Assembly: GCA_022482625.1 (NCBI GenBank)
Contig: JAKVOU010000001.1
Span: 868,001 to 932,000 of the forward strand
Reading direction: 5' to 3'
From: Spirochaetia bacterium
GTDB lineage: Bacteria > Spirochaetota > Spirochaetia > Sphaerochaetales > Sphaerochaetaceae
DNA: 64,000 nucleotides
The position numbers and the translations under genes were made by a program. The notes below the pieces were generated by a model, which saw only the letters and a program-made list of their open reading frames with translations, had not been told where the DNA came from and searched no databases. This document shows positions 27,305 through 35,585 of this stretch, in pieces (position 1 is the stretch's first letter; every line of letters begins with the position of its first letter).

Positions 27305-27736
27305 CTAATTTATAAGTTGATTTTCTGCAGTACTTATGAGTAATTGGATATGTGAAATAAAATCACCATAATGCGTATTTGTTTCACCATCTTTTAAAAG
27401 AATTCTCTCATTATCAGGTTTCAAGACAATCTCTTTATAACTATTTTCCATAGCATCAGAAATCTGATTAAGCATCTTTTTTTTACAAAGAAATTGTTTC
27501 CCCTCATGTTTGAGAAAATTTTTTTCTCTTTCAAATACAAATTGAAAAGTATAATGATTTGCTTTACAAGGTTTACTTACCATCTCACCAATCTCTGAAT
27601 AAAACGAAGCAAAGCGACAAAAAATATTTTCCCGTGCCAGATGCCATTCCTGCCGCCTCAAATGCAGCAAGGAAAATAAGTAGACAATAACAGCGCCTAT
27701 GAATCCAGAAAGTAAATTAATCGCTACTTCCCTCAT
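27305..27736 (-). CDS. Membrane-anchored protein of the GHKL/STAS-like module
   Basis: 143 residues: one N-terminal transmembrane helix (about 5-24, LLSGFIGAVIVYLFSLL) and a charged, mainly helical cytoplasmic part. Unknown family. Its ATG overlaps the stop of the DUF4325 gene (ATGA), so it is translationally coupled to it and is the third gene of the module. The tight coupling suggests it anchors or senses for the two soluble partners; this is inference. Confidence 0.7.
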   Translation of the reverse strand: MREVAINLLSGFIGAVIVYLFSLLHLRRQEWHLARENIFCRFASFYSEIGEMVSKPCKANHYTFQFVFEREKNFLKHEGKQFLCKKKMLNQISDAMENSYKEIVLKPDNERILLKDGETNTHYGDFISHIQLLISTAENQLIN

Positions 27737-28071
27737 TTTTTTCTTTCAACCCTCATAGCCTCTTTTATATAATCAGTAACATCTTTTTCCCAAGACACAG
27801 GAATATGCACAAACTTAAGATTCGCAATTTGTTCTCCAAGACCATCTCGAACAGCTCCACCAAACGCCTCCTCCAAAAAGGAAGGGGAAAACATCTTTGT
27901 ACCTCCAAAATCAATGGTAATTTCTTCGTCATTTTTTACTTTTTTTAGCCATGGTTCTAAAATATTCTTACGAAATTCTTCTCCTGAATTTGGACCAAGA
28001 TCTTTAAAACGTGGCCCTTGATAGACATAATTAGGAGCTACTTCAGAAATCTTTAATATATTTTCTTTCAT
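27733..28071 (-). CDS. STAS-like DUF4325 protein
   Basis: 112 residues. The core EEITIDFGGTKMFSPSFLEEAFGGAVRDGLG is the DUF4325 pattern, a STAS-like fold related to anti-anti-sigma proteins. In STAS partner-switching systems a small STAS protein is a substrate or binding partner of a GHKL ATPase, and such an ATPase gene lies just upstream. GAGGT lies ten bases before the ATG. Second gene of the three-gene minus-strand module. Confidence 0.82.
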   Translation of the reverse strand: MKENILKISEVAPNYVYQGPRFKDLGPNSGEEFRKNILEPWLKKVKNDEEITIDFGGTKMFSPSFLEEAFGGAVRDGLGEQIANLKFVHIPVSWEKDVTDYIKEAMRVERKK

Positions 28072-28079
28072 AGTAATTA

Positions 28080-28623
28080 CTACCTCTTGGATTTATTTAT
28101 AATATAGGAAATTGGAATAGAAAAATCAATGATTGATCCTTGAATGCATGTTTCTCTATCAGGCTTAGCCTCATCTATAACTCTGTCATTCTCTATACCT
28201 GCACGATACCATCCCCTCCCACTCATTATACCAATAGTTCCATCAACATCCTTTAAGGACTGGGTTGCTTTGGGCAACCCCAAACCTCTTCCTATAGTTT
28301 CTCCATTAACAATGCCCGATCGTCCTCCTGCTGCTAATTGAATAAGTTGAGAATCAGATGTTACTTGGTCCTTTATGGCTGAAAAAAATTGTTTTTTCTT
28401 TAAACTTTCTCTAAAACCTATCCCTTTATCGCAAACACAAAATTGATATTTATCATCTAGTGGATATAATCCAAATCCCAAATACCATTTTGTAAATTTA
28501 GCATCTTCATCATATGCATGCTCTCGACAGTTAAACAAAGCTTCAGAGATAGCAGTTGCAATAAGACTATTTTCGCCTTCATTTGAAAAAGATAAACATT
28601 TAGGAAGAATATCCTCCATTAAA
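28080..28623 (-). pseudogene. GHKL ATPase gene, 3' part separated by IS insertion
   Basis: Encodes the histidine-kinase-like ATPase domain: N-box ATAISEALFNCREHAYDED, G1 box CDKGIGF and G2 box GRGLGLPKA are all present and look active. An ATG right at the insertion edge (28619) with AAGG supplied by the IS end could allow a 179-residue ATPase-only protein. Deleting the IS and one TTAAA copy fuses it in frame with the 5' part to a 345-residue protein. The DUF4325 gene follows nine bases after its stop. Confidence 0.85.
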
Positions 28624-28653
28624 CCTTAGCTTCCACGAATTTTGACACTAAAA
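28624..28653 (+). repeat. Left terminal inverted repeat of the IS
   Basis: CCTTAGCTTCC then ACGAATTTTGACACTAAAA; matches the reverse complement of the right end with a few differences. Confidence 0.85.
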
Positions 28654-28670
28654 GTCGGAAACACTCCGGC

Positions 28671-28883
28671 TTATAGCTTGATCAGACGCATCACCTCTTC
28701 CATGGTCTTGCCGCTTTTGTCGATGGCTTCGAGAAGCTTGGCGACCTGCATCTCGCGACGTTTGTCTTGCAGATCCTTCAATTCCTTGAGGGCCTCGTCG
28801 TACCGGTTCTTCAACCTTCTGGCTTTCTCCTCCGCCTTCAGGATCTTGCCGTTCAGGCTTTCCATGCTGCTTGCTCTTGCCAT
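28671..28883 (-). CDS. Small coiled-coil protein carried by the IS
   Basis: 70 residues, almost entirely one charged helix with heptad-like spacing (LKAEEKARRLKNRYDEALKE). It overlaps the transposase stop by 31 bases in another frame and ends 47 bases inside the left end of the element. Unknown function; perhaps an accessory to transposition or a passenger. Confidence 0.6.
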   Translation of the reverse strand: MARASSMESLNGKILKAEEKARRLKNRYDEALKELKDLQDKRREMQVAKLLEAIDKSGKTMEEVMRLIKL

Positions 28884-30667
28884 TGGCGTTCCTCCTCGTC
28901 CTCGACCGTCGTGTCATTCCGGATGTCGTCATCGGGAGCCCCGTTTCTGATGTCTGCCGTGTCGATGGCGGCCAGATGCTTGGAGAGATCCATGCAGGCA
29001 CTTCTCATATCATCGGCACTCAGTCCGAAGACCGAGAGTATTTCCTTCTGCCTGGCGGTAATGGCATGGTCCAGACGGTATATGCCGTCGCCGATCCTGA
29101 TCAACTCGATCTTCTCGAGCTCGGTGATGACCGAAACGACATTCAGGTAGTTGCGTTTCCTCCCGGTTGCCTGCACATGATCGCAGATACAGGCGTGGAA
29201 CCGGCTGCGGACAATCAGGGCGAAGAACTCGATGAAAAGCCTTGAGCGGAGGGAGGCTTCGGACTGTACCCGTTCGGCCCTGCTTCCTATGAAGGTCTTG
29301 TCGGCTGCAAACAGCTTTTCGGAGCTATCCCGGGCCTTGTACAGGAGCAAGGCCTCCCGTGCACTCATTCTGTCGGACGATATGATGCAGAAGTATCCGC
29401 ACAGGTCGATGAGCCGTTCGGTAACTTCCGTCCTCTCGCGGTACATGACCAGGGTCTTCCCCTCCCCGAAGAAGGTGAGCTCGAAGTCCTGGAACCGTTC
29501 CATGTCCAGCTCGGCACAATCCTTCCCGACGAGGGCATCCAATTCGCACGACAGCTTCCTCAGCAGCATCTCGATCTTCGCACGCTCGACCGAATGGCGG
29601 AACGGGGAATAGTAGATATGGAAGAAACGATTTTCCCTGTCCCCTTCGTAGAGCTTCGCCTCGACGGTGGTCCCGTTCACCGAGTATTCCCAGAGGTGGT
29701 TCGCCCGTATGTTCTCGAATGTCCCCTTCACTCCGAGGACAATGGAGGAGACCAGTTTCTTCCTCCCCTTTGCCATGATGATGAACGAGTAGCCGTAGCG
29801 GTCCAGGTACTCGATGTTGGCCTTGCTGAAATATCCCCGGTCGAGGATGAAGCCGAGGTTCCGGTAGCCGAGCCCCCTCGCCTTGTCGACCATGTGCACC
29901 AGCTGCGAGACATCGACGATGGAACCCGGGTAGTCCTCGTAGAAGAGCGGGAGCTTCTCCTTGACGTCCAGGGCCACCGACAGGCCGAAGATCGGCTCGC
30001 CGTTGATGCCGCTTTTCGAATGCCCTCCTTCAACCATGGCGATGTCCCCCGCCTGGCAGAGCTTGTTGGAGGAGTCGTAGGAGATGTACACCTTCTTCCG
30101 GTGGTCCTTGTCGCCGTTCCACCATTCGGTGAAGGCGATGGTGTCATCCCGGCCGATAGTCTCTCTCAGCAGGTGGCCGACCTTGCTGTCGCTGTAGATC
30201 CGCATCTCCGGGGTGAAGAGGGGATGGCCGTATGCATGATCGGGATAATGCTGTGCCGAATTCCGCCCGGAGACGAGGAGATAGACGGCAAGGTCCATGA
30301 CCAGCCCCCCATCCTTGCAGCCGAACCGGTCCTGCAACCACTGGAGCAGCCGGTGTTTCTCCAGTATCTTCCGTATCACCACATAGGTCCCGCACCGGAG
30401 GCAGCTGCTTCGCCCTCCCGTGTATTCGGGAACCTCCGCCGTCGTCGCATCCGGAAAGAACTCCCGGTACTTCTCGTTCGGGTACATCCGGGTGTCGTCT
30501 TTCGGGTCTTGCTTGCCTATGCATGCCCGCTTGGGTATCGTGTACTGCCTGTCCTTGTAGTAGATCCTGTCGTATTCGAAGTAGATGTAGAGGCTTCCGT
30601 CACGGCCTTTCTTACGGGTCATCTTGCCTTTCACATCGGGTATGGGTACGGTGAATTTCCGGTACAT
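28853..30667 (-). CDS. IS1634-family (IS4-like) DDE transposase
   Basis: 604 residues, full length. The N-terminal part has a Cys pair region (SSCLRCGTYVVIRKIL); the catalytic core shows FGLSVALDVKEKLPLFYEDYPG, ILDRGYFSKANIEYLDRYGY with the second Asp, and the C-terminal KARDSSEKLFAADKTF, which holds the final Glu of the DDE triad in the YREK-like motif. GC-rich codon use differs from neighbouring genes. Because of the high GC content, long open frames also appear on the opposite strand, but these are not genes. Confidence 0.92.
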   Translation of the reverse strand: MYRKFTVPIPDVKGKMTRKKGRDGSLYIYFEYDRIYYKDRQYTIPKRACIGKQDPKDDTRMYPNEKYREFFPDATTAEVPEYTGGRSSCLRCGTYVVIRKILEKHRLLQWLQDRFGCKDGGLVMDLAVYLLVSGRNSAQHYPDHAYGHPLFTPEMRIYSDSKVGHLLRETIGRDDTIAFTEWWNGDKDHRKKVYISYDSSNKLCQAGDIAMVEGGHSKSGINGEPIFGLSVALDVKEKLPLFYEDYPGSIVDVSQLVHMVDKARGLGYRNLGFILDRGYFSKANIEYLDRYGYSFIIMAKGRKKLVSSIVLGVKGTFENIRANHLWEYSVNGTTVEAKLYEGDRENRFFHIYYSPFRHSVERAKIEMLLRKLSCELDALVGKDCAELDMERFQDFELTFFGEGKTLVMYRERTEVTERLIDLCGYFCIISSDRMSAREALLLYKARDSSEKLFAADKTFIGSRAERVQSEASLRSRLFIEFFALIVRSRFHACICDHVQATGRKRNYLNVVSVITELEKIELIRIGDGIYRLDHAITARQKEILSVFGLSADDMRSACMDLSKHLAAIDTADIRNGAPDDDIRNDTTVEDEEERQWQEQAAWKA

Positions 30668-30800
30668 GGCAACCCCCTGTGTTTAGTGTTTCAATAACAC
30701 TAAAAATATACCACGATTAGGCTGAAACCGCAAGTGCTGTCGTAAGGAAATCTGTTGTTTTACAAGGAATTATCTACTCCATGTCGGACCGGAGAATCTT

Positions 30801-30830
30801 TTTAGTGTCAAAAATTGCGGGAAGCTAAGG
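30801..30830 (-). repeat. Right terminal inverted repeat of the IS
   Basis: Read on the minus strand: CCTTAGCTTCC then CGCAATTTTTGACACTAAAA. Pairs with the left end; followed outside by TTAAA, the target duplication. Confidence 0.85.
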
Positions 30831-31329
30831 TTAAAAGCAAAGGAATATTCTTCTCTGATTCTTTGTCAAAATCATATAATTGCCAGCAGGTCAAATCTCG
30901 ATATTTCTGGCATTTGACACCATACTCTCTAATTTTTAAGTATTGCAACACCGCTTGGGTTTTTTCATTTTTTGGTTTCTTAATCCAAGGTTTCCTTTTG
31001 TATGTAAACAAAAACTGATCATTAAAAGCTTTCAATGTCAAACCAGCGCGTAAAGAAATCGTTGTTACATTAGAAAAATCAAGAGAACAATTCGGAGTTC
31101 TTAATACATAATCAAGCTTTTCGATAAAATTCTTGGCAATTTTATCATCTGATAGAAAAAGCTTATCAGGTACAGAAACAAAAAAATCGGGCTTAATCCG
31201 CATTCGCTTTTTAAATTGACTATGTCGAATTTTCCATTTGATTACTTTTTCTTTCTGGGCAATTCGACATTGAGATGTATATTTTCTTTTATTTTTTCTT
31301 TCACAATAGACATTTCTTCCTAATGCCAT
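30831..31329 (-). pseudogene. GHKL ATPase gene, 5' part separated by IS insertion
   Basis: Encodes about 165 native residues, then runs a few codons into the IS. It starts with MALGRNVYCERKNKRKY, with an AGGGGTAGGT ribosome-binding site. It is basic at the N-terminus and then has a STAS-like pattern (LDFSNVTTISLRAGLTLKAF, AVLQYLKIREYGV), so the full protein would be STAS-like domain plus GHKL ATPase. The last native residues EKNIPLLL join in frame to MEDILPKCLSF of the 3' part after precise IS excision, giving 345 residues. Confidence 0.82.
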
Positions 31330-31388
31330 ACCTACCCCTTTCTACTGATACAAATACAATCAATAAGCTAATTAATAACATAACATAT

Positions 31389-31650
31389 TCATATGAAACA
31401 TTTACACCATTCCATTACCAGTTTAATTTGTCTGCTATTATTTCTATTATTAATTTCTATCGAATCAGTTAAACCTAACCCAATTCCAACATAAGGACAG
31501 CTAGCAAATAAAACAACATCAACATTGTTTTTCTCAAAATGTCTTATACAATGAACAATGGTAATAACTACCTAAATAATGAACTTGCCATGTGGTCTAT
31601 AAAAGTGTATCACATAGCTAGGGTTGAATGGATTTTTCACTAAACAGCAT
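31389..31650 (-). pseudogene. Coding remnant upstream of the GHKL module
   Basis: Minus-strand frame reading NPFNPSYVIHFYRPHGKF, an in-frame stop, then CIRHFEKNNVDVVLFASC and PYVGIGLGLTDSIEINN to a stop at 31389. It has coding-like composition, an internal TAG and no start I can support. Family not recognised. It lies 60 bases upstream of the GHKL gene on the same strand and may be a lost first gene of that operon. Confidence 0.35.
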
Positions 31651-31930
31651 TTATTTCCCAATAAAAAAATTTGGAATATCCATTACTGATTGTACCCTGC
31701 AAATAATTTCTATGAAATGTAAAAGCTAACATGTTCTTATCAGCTTTGATAATCAATGAAGTAACAAATTTTCTATGTTTAGAAACATAGTTCATTAATA
31801 TTTAAAATCCATTGAATATGGTCAACGCATATCCACCGCAATAAAAATAACTATGCACTAATAAAAAAACTCCCAATCACCGTAGTAATCAGAAGAAAAA
31901 AAATTATCGAAATCTCTCAAAATTATAAAT

Positions 31931-32015
31931 TGCGGACGACTGGACTTGAACCAGCACAGCATTTCTGCCACTAGCACCTCAAGCTAGCGTGTCTACCAAA
32001 TTCCACCACGACCGC
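31931..32015 (-). tRNA. tRNA-Leu (anticodon GAG)
   Basis: 85-nt class II tRNA. Minus strand: acceptor GCGGTCG, D-arm with TTTGGTAGACAC, anticodon arm CTAGC-TTGAGGT-GCTAG giving GAG, long variable arm TGGCAGAAATGCTGT, T-arm GCTGG-TTCAAGT-CCAGT, acceptor CGTCCGC and discriminator A. CCA is not encoded. The acceptor has one U-U mismatch at the fifth pair. It marks the right edge of the AT-rich accessory stretch. Confidence 0.9.
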
Positions 32016-32262
32016 AGACAGTCCCATTCGGAACGATTGGAACAATACACGATGAACGGGCTAACGTCAAGATAGTATGGAGAAATATTGGAAAAATCTT
32101 AGGTTCTATAGGTATCTCTTTCGATTGTCTCTGATATTGGTTTCACCACCAGGATATCATATCCCCACTCTCTTCAGCACACGTAAGAAAACTTCATGGA
32201 AGTTATTGACATATGCCAATAATAAACCTATGATGATGCCATCATCACATAAGGAGTAACCT

Positions 32263-32622
32263 ATGAAAGTAGCAATGGCAGTAACAGGAAAAGACTTGGA
32301 CTCCAAAATCAATCCGACATTCGGCAGGACACCCTTTTTCCTCATCTACGACACAGAAACAAAGAAAGAGACCTACATAGACAATCCTGCAATGAACGCC
32401 TCCGGCGGAGCAGGCATACAAGCAGCACAGGTTGTCATAGATACAGGAGCCGACACCGTAATCGCCTATCGATTCGGTGAAAACGCAGCCAAGGTATTTG
32501 AACATGCAAATGTAAAAAGTTACAAGGCTACAGAAGGGACGGTAAAGGAAAATATTGAAAAACTCGAAAGTAATGAACTTAGTCCATTACAGGAAGTCCA
32601 CCCTGGCTTCCACCACGCCTGA
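32263..32622 (+). CDS. NifX/NifB-C-like molybdenum-iron cluster-binding protein
   Basis: 119 residues of the dinitrogenase iron-molybdenum cofactor family (ribonuclease-H-like fold). Typical segments: MKVAMAVTGKDLDSKINPTF, GRTPFFLIYDTETK, GGAGIQAAQVVIDTGADTVI. Outside nitrogen fixers these small proteins bind or carry metal-sulfur clusters with unclear targets. No nitrogenase gene is in view. ATAAGGAG lies nine bases before the ATG. First of three genes with two 4Fe-4S ATPases that follow within four bases. Confidence 0.9.
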   Translation: MKVAMAVTGKDLDSKINPTFGRTPFFLIYDTETKKETYIDNPAMNASGGAGIQAAQVVIDTGADTVIAYRFGENAAKVFEHANVKSYKATEGTVKENIEKLESNELSPLQEVHPGFHHA

Positions 32623-32625
32623 CCC

Positions 32626-33456
32626 ATGCAGATAGCAGTACTCAGTGGCAAGGGAGGAACTGGAAAGACCTTTGTTTCAACCAACCTTGCAGCAGTCATT
32701 GAAAACTCGACTTATTTGGATTGCGACGTTGAAGAGCCTGACGGCAGATTGCTGTTGCACCCAGTCAGCATACAGACAGAAAAAGTAACAAAACCCATGC
32801 CTCAGGTCAATGCAGACAAATGCATAGGTTGCAGGGCTTGTGTGGATATCTGCAGATTCGGAGCATTGGCATTTCTTGGTGGGAAACCTATGGTATTCCC
32901 AGAAGTATGCCATAGCTGCGGAGGATGTACCCTTGTCTGTCCGACAAAGGCAATGGAAGCACATCCCCATGAAATCGGTACAATTGAAACTGGTACCTCA
33001 GGGAATATGGAAGTCGTAACAGGCATCCTGTCCATAGGAGAAGCTTCTGCCGTTCCCTTGATCAGCGCTGTCCTGAAAAAAGCAAAGGGAAATACCATTA
33101 TCGATTGCCCACCAGGAAGTGCCTGCAGTGTCATGGAATCCATCAAGGGAAGTGATTACTGTGTCATGGTTGCCGAGCCCACAATCTTCGGACTTCACAA
33201 TCTCAACATGGTATATACCTTGGTCAAGCTTTTCCACAAACCCTATGGAATCGTCATCAACAAATGTGAAGACGACTATAACCTGATCGATGACTTCTGT
33301 AAAAAAGAACACATTGAAGTATTGCTGAGAATTCCCTTTGACAAACAGACAGCACAGGATACAGCAAGAGGAAAGCTAGCTGTACGGCAAAATGCAGCAA
33401 TGAAGCAATCATTCATGTCCCTTGCAGACAAATTGAGAGAAAGGACAAAAAAGTGA
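32626..33456 (+). CDS. MinD-superfamily P-loop ATPase with 4Fe-4S ferredoxin domain, first copy
   Basis: 276 residues. The deviant Walker A reads LSGKGGTGKTFVSTNL. A two-cluster ferredoxin insert follows: CIGCRACVDIC and CHSCGGCTLVCP. Then the MinD fold continues with TIIDCPPGSACSV and the nucleotide-base segment VINKCEDD. Members are linked with iron-sulfur or metal-cofactor assembly. Coupled with the NifX-like gene upstream and a second paralogue downstream (GTGA overlap). No clear ribosome-binding site, so translation may depend on coupling. Confidence 0.9.
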   Translation: MQIAVLSGKGGTGKTFVSTNLAAVIENSTYLDCDVEEPDGRLLLHPVSIQTEKVTKPMPQVNADKCIGCRACVDICRFGALAFLGGKPMVFPEVCHSCGGCTLVCPTKAMEAHPHEIGTIETGTSGNMEVVTGILSIGEASAVPLISAVLKKAKGNTIIDCPPGSACSVMESIKGSDYCVMVAEPTIFGLHNLNMVYTLVKLFHKPYGIVINKCEDDYNLIDDFCKKEHIEVLLRIPFDKQTAQDTARGKLAVRQNAAMKQSFMSLADKLRERTKK

Positions 33457-34320
33457 AGAAGATATTGGTACTGTCAGGGAAAGGTGGCACAGGAAAGACA
33501 ACCATCACCTCTGCCCTGATTACCCTACTCTCTATCAAGGCCTATGCTGACTGTGATGTCGATGCACCAAACCTCCACCTTGTCTGTGATGACAATCATT
33601 GGGAGAAAAAAGACACTCCTTTCTTCGGTATGCCGATATCACAGATAGATACTGCAAGATGTACAGGCTGCGGGCGTTGCCTGCCAGTCTGTCGTTTCGA
33701 TGCAATAATCAAAAAGGGGAAATACATATTCCGTAGACCCATATGCCTGTGAAGGTTGCGGTGTCTGTCAGTATGTCTGTCCTGAAAAAGCAATCAGCGA
33801 TGTACAGAATCAAAGTGGTACCTGCAGTGTCCATAAAGGAAATGATACAATCTTTTCAACGGCACAGCTGACCATAGGCAGCGGCAACTCAGGAAAGCTC
33901 GTCTCGCAGGTAAAGAAAAACCTTGAAGATGCATGCCAAGACATCAGTTATGCCATCATCGATGGTTCCCCTGGCATCGGCTGTCCCGTCATAGCCTCAC
34001 TTTCAGGTGTAAATCTAGCACTATTGGTCACCGAGCCGACTGCAAGCGGATTAAGTGACTTGAAAAGAATCGTACATACAGCCAGAATCTTTTCCACATC
34101 CATGGCAGTCTGTATCAACAAATATGACTTGGACGATGAAGGTTGCAAGAGCATTGAAGCTTATTGCAGACAAGAAAAGCTCCCGTTGGTCGGTCATATC
34201 CCATATGACAGGGAAGTATCAAGAGCCATCAACAGAGGTGAAACCATAGCAAAAATCGATTGTCCCGCCAGGACTGCCATTGTAGAAATGGCAACAGAAC
34301 TACGGCCGTTATTACGATAG
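33453..34320 (+). pseudogene. MinD-superfamily 4Fe-4S ATPase, second copy, one frameshift
   Basis: Paralogue of the previous gene. GTG start overlaps its stop. LSGKGGTGKTTITSAL is Walker A; the first cluster motif CTGCGRCLPVC is in the first frame, then one extra C at 33731-33732 breaks the frame. Removing it joins KYIF to VDPYACEGCGVCQYVCP, the second cluster, and gives 288 residues ending at 34320 with IIDGSPGIGCPVIAS. The rest is undamaged. Two paralogues probably form a heterodimer working on the NifX-like partner. Confidence 0.85.
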
Positions 34321-34339
34321 TCTCTTTTTGAAACAACTA

Positions 34340-34376
34340 CCGATAGCTGACGAAAAGCTTTTTTTTTCGTATCTTA
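34340..34376 (+). terminator. Weak terminator after the ATPase operon
   Basis: ACGAAAA-GC-TTTTTTTTTCGT forms a short A/T stem with a nine-T run, 20-50 bases after the operon stop. Weak in stem strength. Confidence 0.35.
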
Positions 34377-34406
34377 TAGGTAAGAAAATTTGTTTCAGGA
34401 GACAAA

Positions 34407-35255
34407 ATGACCGATTATTTCCAGCAATTGATATTGGAACCAGACATACGGGATCTTAAGGAGTTTGCCAGAAGACAAGATCTCATTGCGAAATTCCAAA
34501 AAGAAAAAAGAGATGCTTTCAATAGACTCGGCCCTTTCTCCCTCCCTGCCCTTGTCTATGAAGGGCGACTTTATGACCTTTACACAGCTGAAGGTGAATA
34601 TGACACGGCTTTGCAATCAGCAAAGACAATCTACCAGGGACTTTCACATTCCAAAGAACAAAGCAATGACAGCGTAGTCGAAGCATTCCTCAATCTTGGA
34701 GAATCCTATCTCAATATGCATGACGTGATGAGAGCCGGTGCCATAGCAGCAAAAGCGAATCTATACACCACGGGGAAGACAGAACCACAGTACCACGAAC
34801 TGATGGCTCGGCTTGCAAAAGCCAACGGAAGCAAGGACAAGGAATTGTCCCACTATATTGAAGCATACAAAACTACAGTAGCGAACCACGGTGGCAATAA
34901 CACCCGTCTCAGCAACCTGCAGGCAGCCTTGGCCCTTTGTTATGAAAAACAGGGATATTTCCAGAATGCTACCTATAACTATACCATTCTGCTAAGAGAT
35001 GCCGACAAACTGGAACTATCGGCAGAAGAAAGGATTTCCTTGGAAGCCAGAAGAGCTTACTGCCTATCAAAAAACGGGCAACCTCAACTTGCAAAACAAT
35101 TGATGGAATTGGCTTTGGCCAAAGCAAAGGAACAGCTGAGACCAAAGCACCCTACTACCATCAGAATTGAAAAACTGATGGAACAATTTCCCATTCCCGA
35201 TGATGCAGATTCCTTTCCCCCTGCTTCTGTTACAGAGCCCCCACTGAAAACATAG
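34407..35255 (+). CDS. TPR-like repeat protein
   Basis: 282 residues, no signal peptide. Helical repeats of about 34-40 residues: YEGRLYDLYTAEGEYDTALQ, VEAFLNLGESYLNMHDVMRA, LSNLQAALALCYEKQGYFQN, EARRAYCLSKNGQPQLAKQL. These fit tetratricopeptide repeats used for protein binding. Partner unknown. AGGAG lies eight bases before the ATG. Alone, with no clear operon partner. Confidence 0.75.
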   Translation: MTDYFQQLILEPDIRDLKEFARRQDLIAKFQKEKRDAFNRLGPFSLPALVYEGRLYDLYTAEGEYDTALQSAKTIYQGLSHSKEQSNDSVVEAFLNLGESYLNMHDVMRAGAIAAKANLYTTGKTEPQYHELMARLAKANGSKDKELSHYIEAYKTTVANHGGNNTRLSNLQAALALCYEKQGYFQNATYNYTILLRDADKLELSAEERISLEARRAYCLSKNGQPQLAKQLMELALAKAKEQLRPKHPTTIRIEKLMEQFPIPDDADSFPPASVTEPPLKT

Positions 35256-35409
35256 CATCTTTTCCTGTCTTGTGTCTGTCGTTTTCATGTGTTCACAAAA
35301 GAAAGGTTGCAAACAGCGTGTTTCAAGTTTATGCTTACAGATGTAAACTTGTAGTGTTGTATTATTTACCAGCTTACAAAGGTCAGGCAGCACATAGCAT
35401 TCAATCTTT

Positions 35410-35438
35410 TTGACTTATGGGAAAACAGTCTCTATACC
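35410..35438 (+). promoter_or_regulatory. Candidate sigma-70 promoter upstream of the leader ORF
   Basis: TTGACT (35410-35415), 17 bases, TATACC (35433-35438). Lies about 105 bases before the leader ORF. A second weaker TTGACA lies at about 35451. Confidence 0.45.
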
Positions 35439-35543
35439 TATGTGGGACTTGACAGTTTTTCAAGATTCTGCCTGATGACAATACCACGAGCTGACAAAGA
35501 GGGTTCGGGGAATCCTGGATTTTGCAAGAGGAGGACGGCAAGT

Positions 35544-35585
35544 ATGGATACATATTTCCAGTTGCAACTTGCCAAACATAAATGA
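35544..35585 (+). CDS. 13-codon leader ORF coupled to the lipoprotein gene
   Basis: Encodes MDTYFQLQLAKHK. It has a strong GAGGAGG ribosome-binding site, while the lipoprotein gene after it has none. Its TGA stop overlaps the lipoprotein ATG (ATGA at 35582-35585). The arrangement suggests ribosomes load at the leader and reinitiate at the lipoprotein start. No known attenuator peptide is recognised. Confidence 0.5.
   Translation: MDTYFQLQLAKHK

Larger units (their letters stand above)
28624..30830 (-). mobile_element. Complete IS1634-like insertion sequence, 2207 bp
   Basis: Terminal inverted repeats of about 30 bp: both ends start CCTTAGCTTCC and continue with AATTTT(T)GACACTAAAA. The flanks carry a 5-bp target duplication TTAAA (28619-28623 and 30831-30835). 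It encodes one full transposase and a small coiled-coil protein. Its GC content is visibly higher than the AT-rich DNA around it, pointing to recent arrival from another background. Intact ends, duplication and open transposase suggest it is, or recently was, active. Confidence 0.9.

Noticed and set aside
27001-27315. A 104-codon plus-strand frame
   Set aside because: AT-rich, no ribosome-binding site, overlaps the stop of the membrane-anchored protein gene.
29594-30697. A 367-codon open frame on the plus strand opposite the transposase
   Set aside because: Mirror of a GC-rich transposase gene; no ribosome-binding site, low-complexity Val/Asp-rich protein, no family.
31931-32015. An attachment-site repeat matching the tRNA-Leu 3' end
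   Set aside because: I found no second copy of the tRNA end in the window and no integrase gene, so no att site is claimed.
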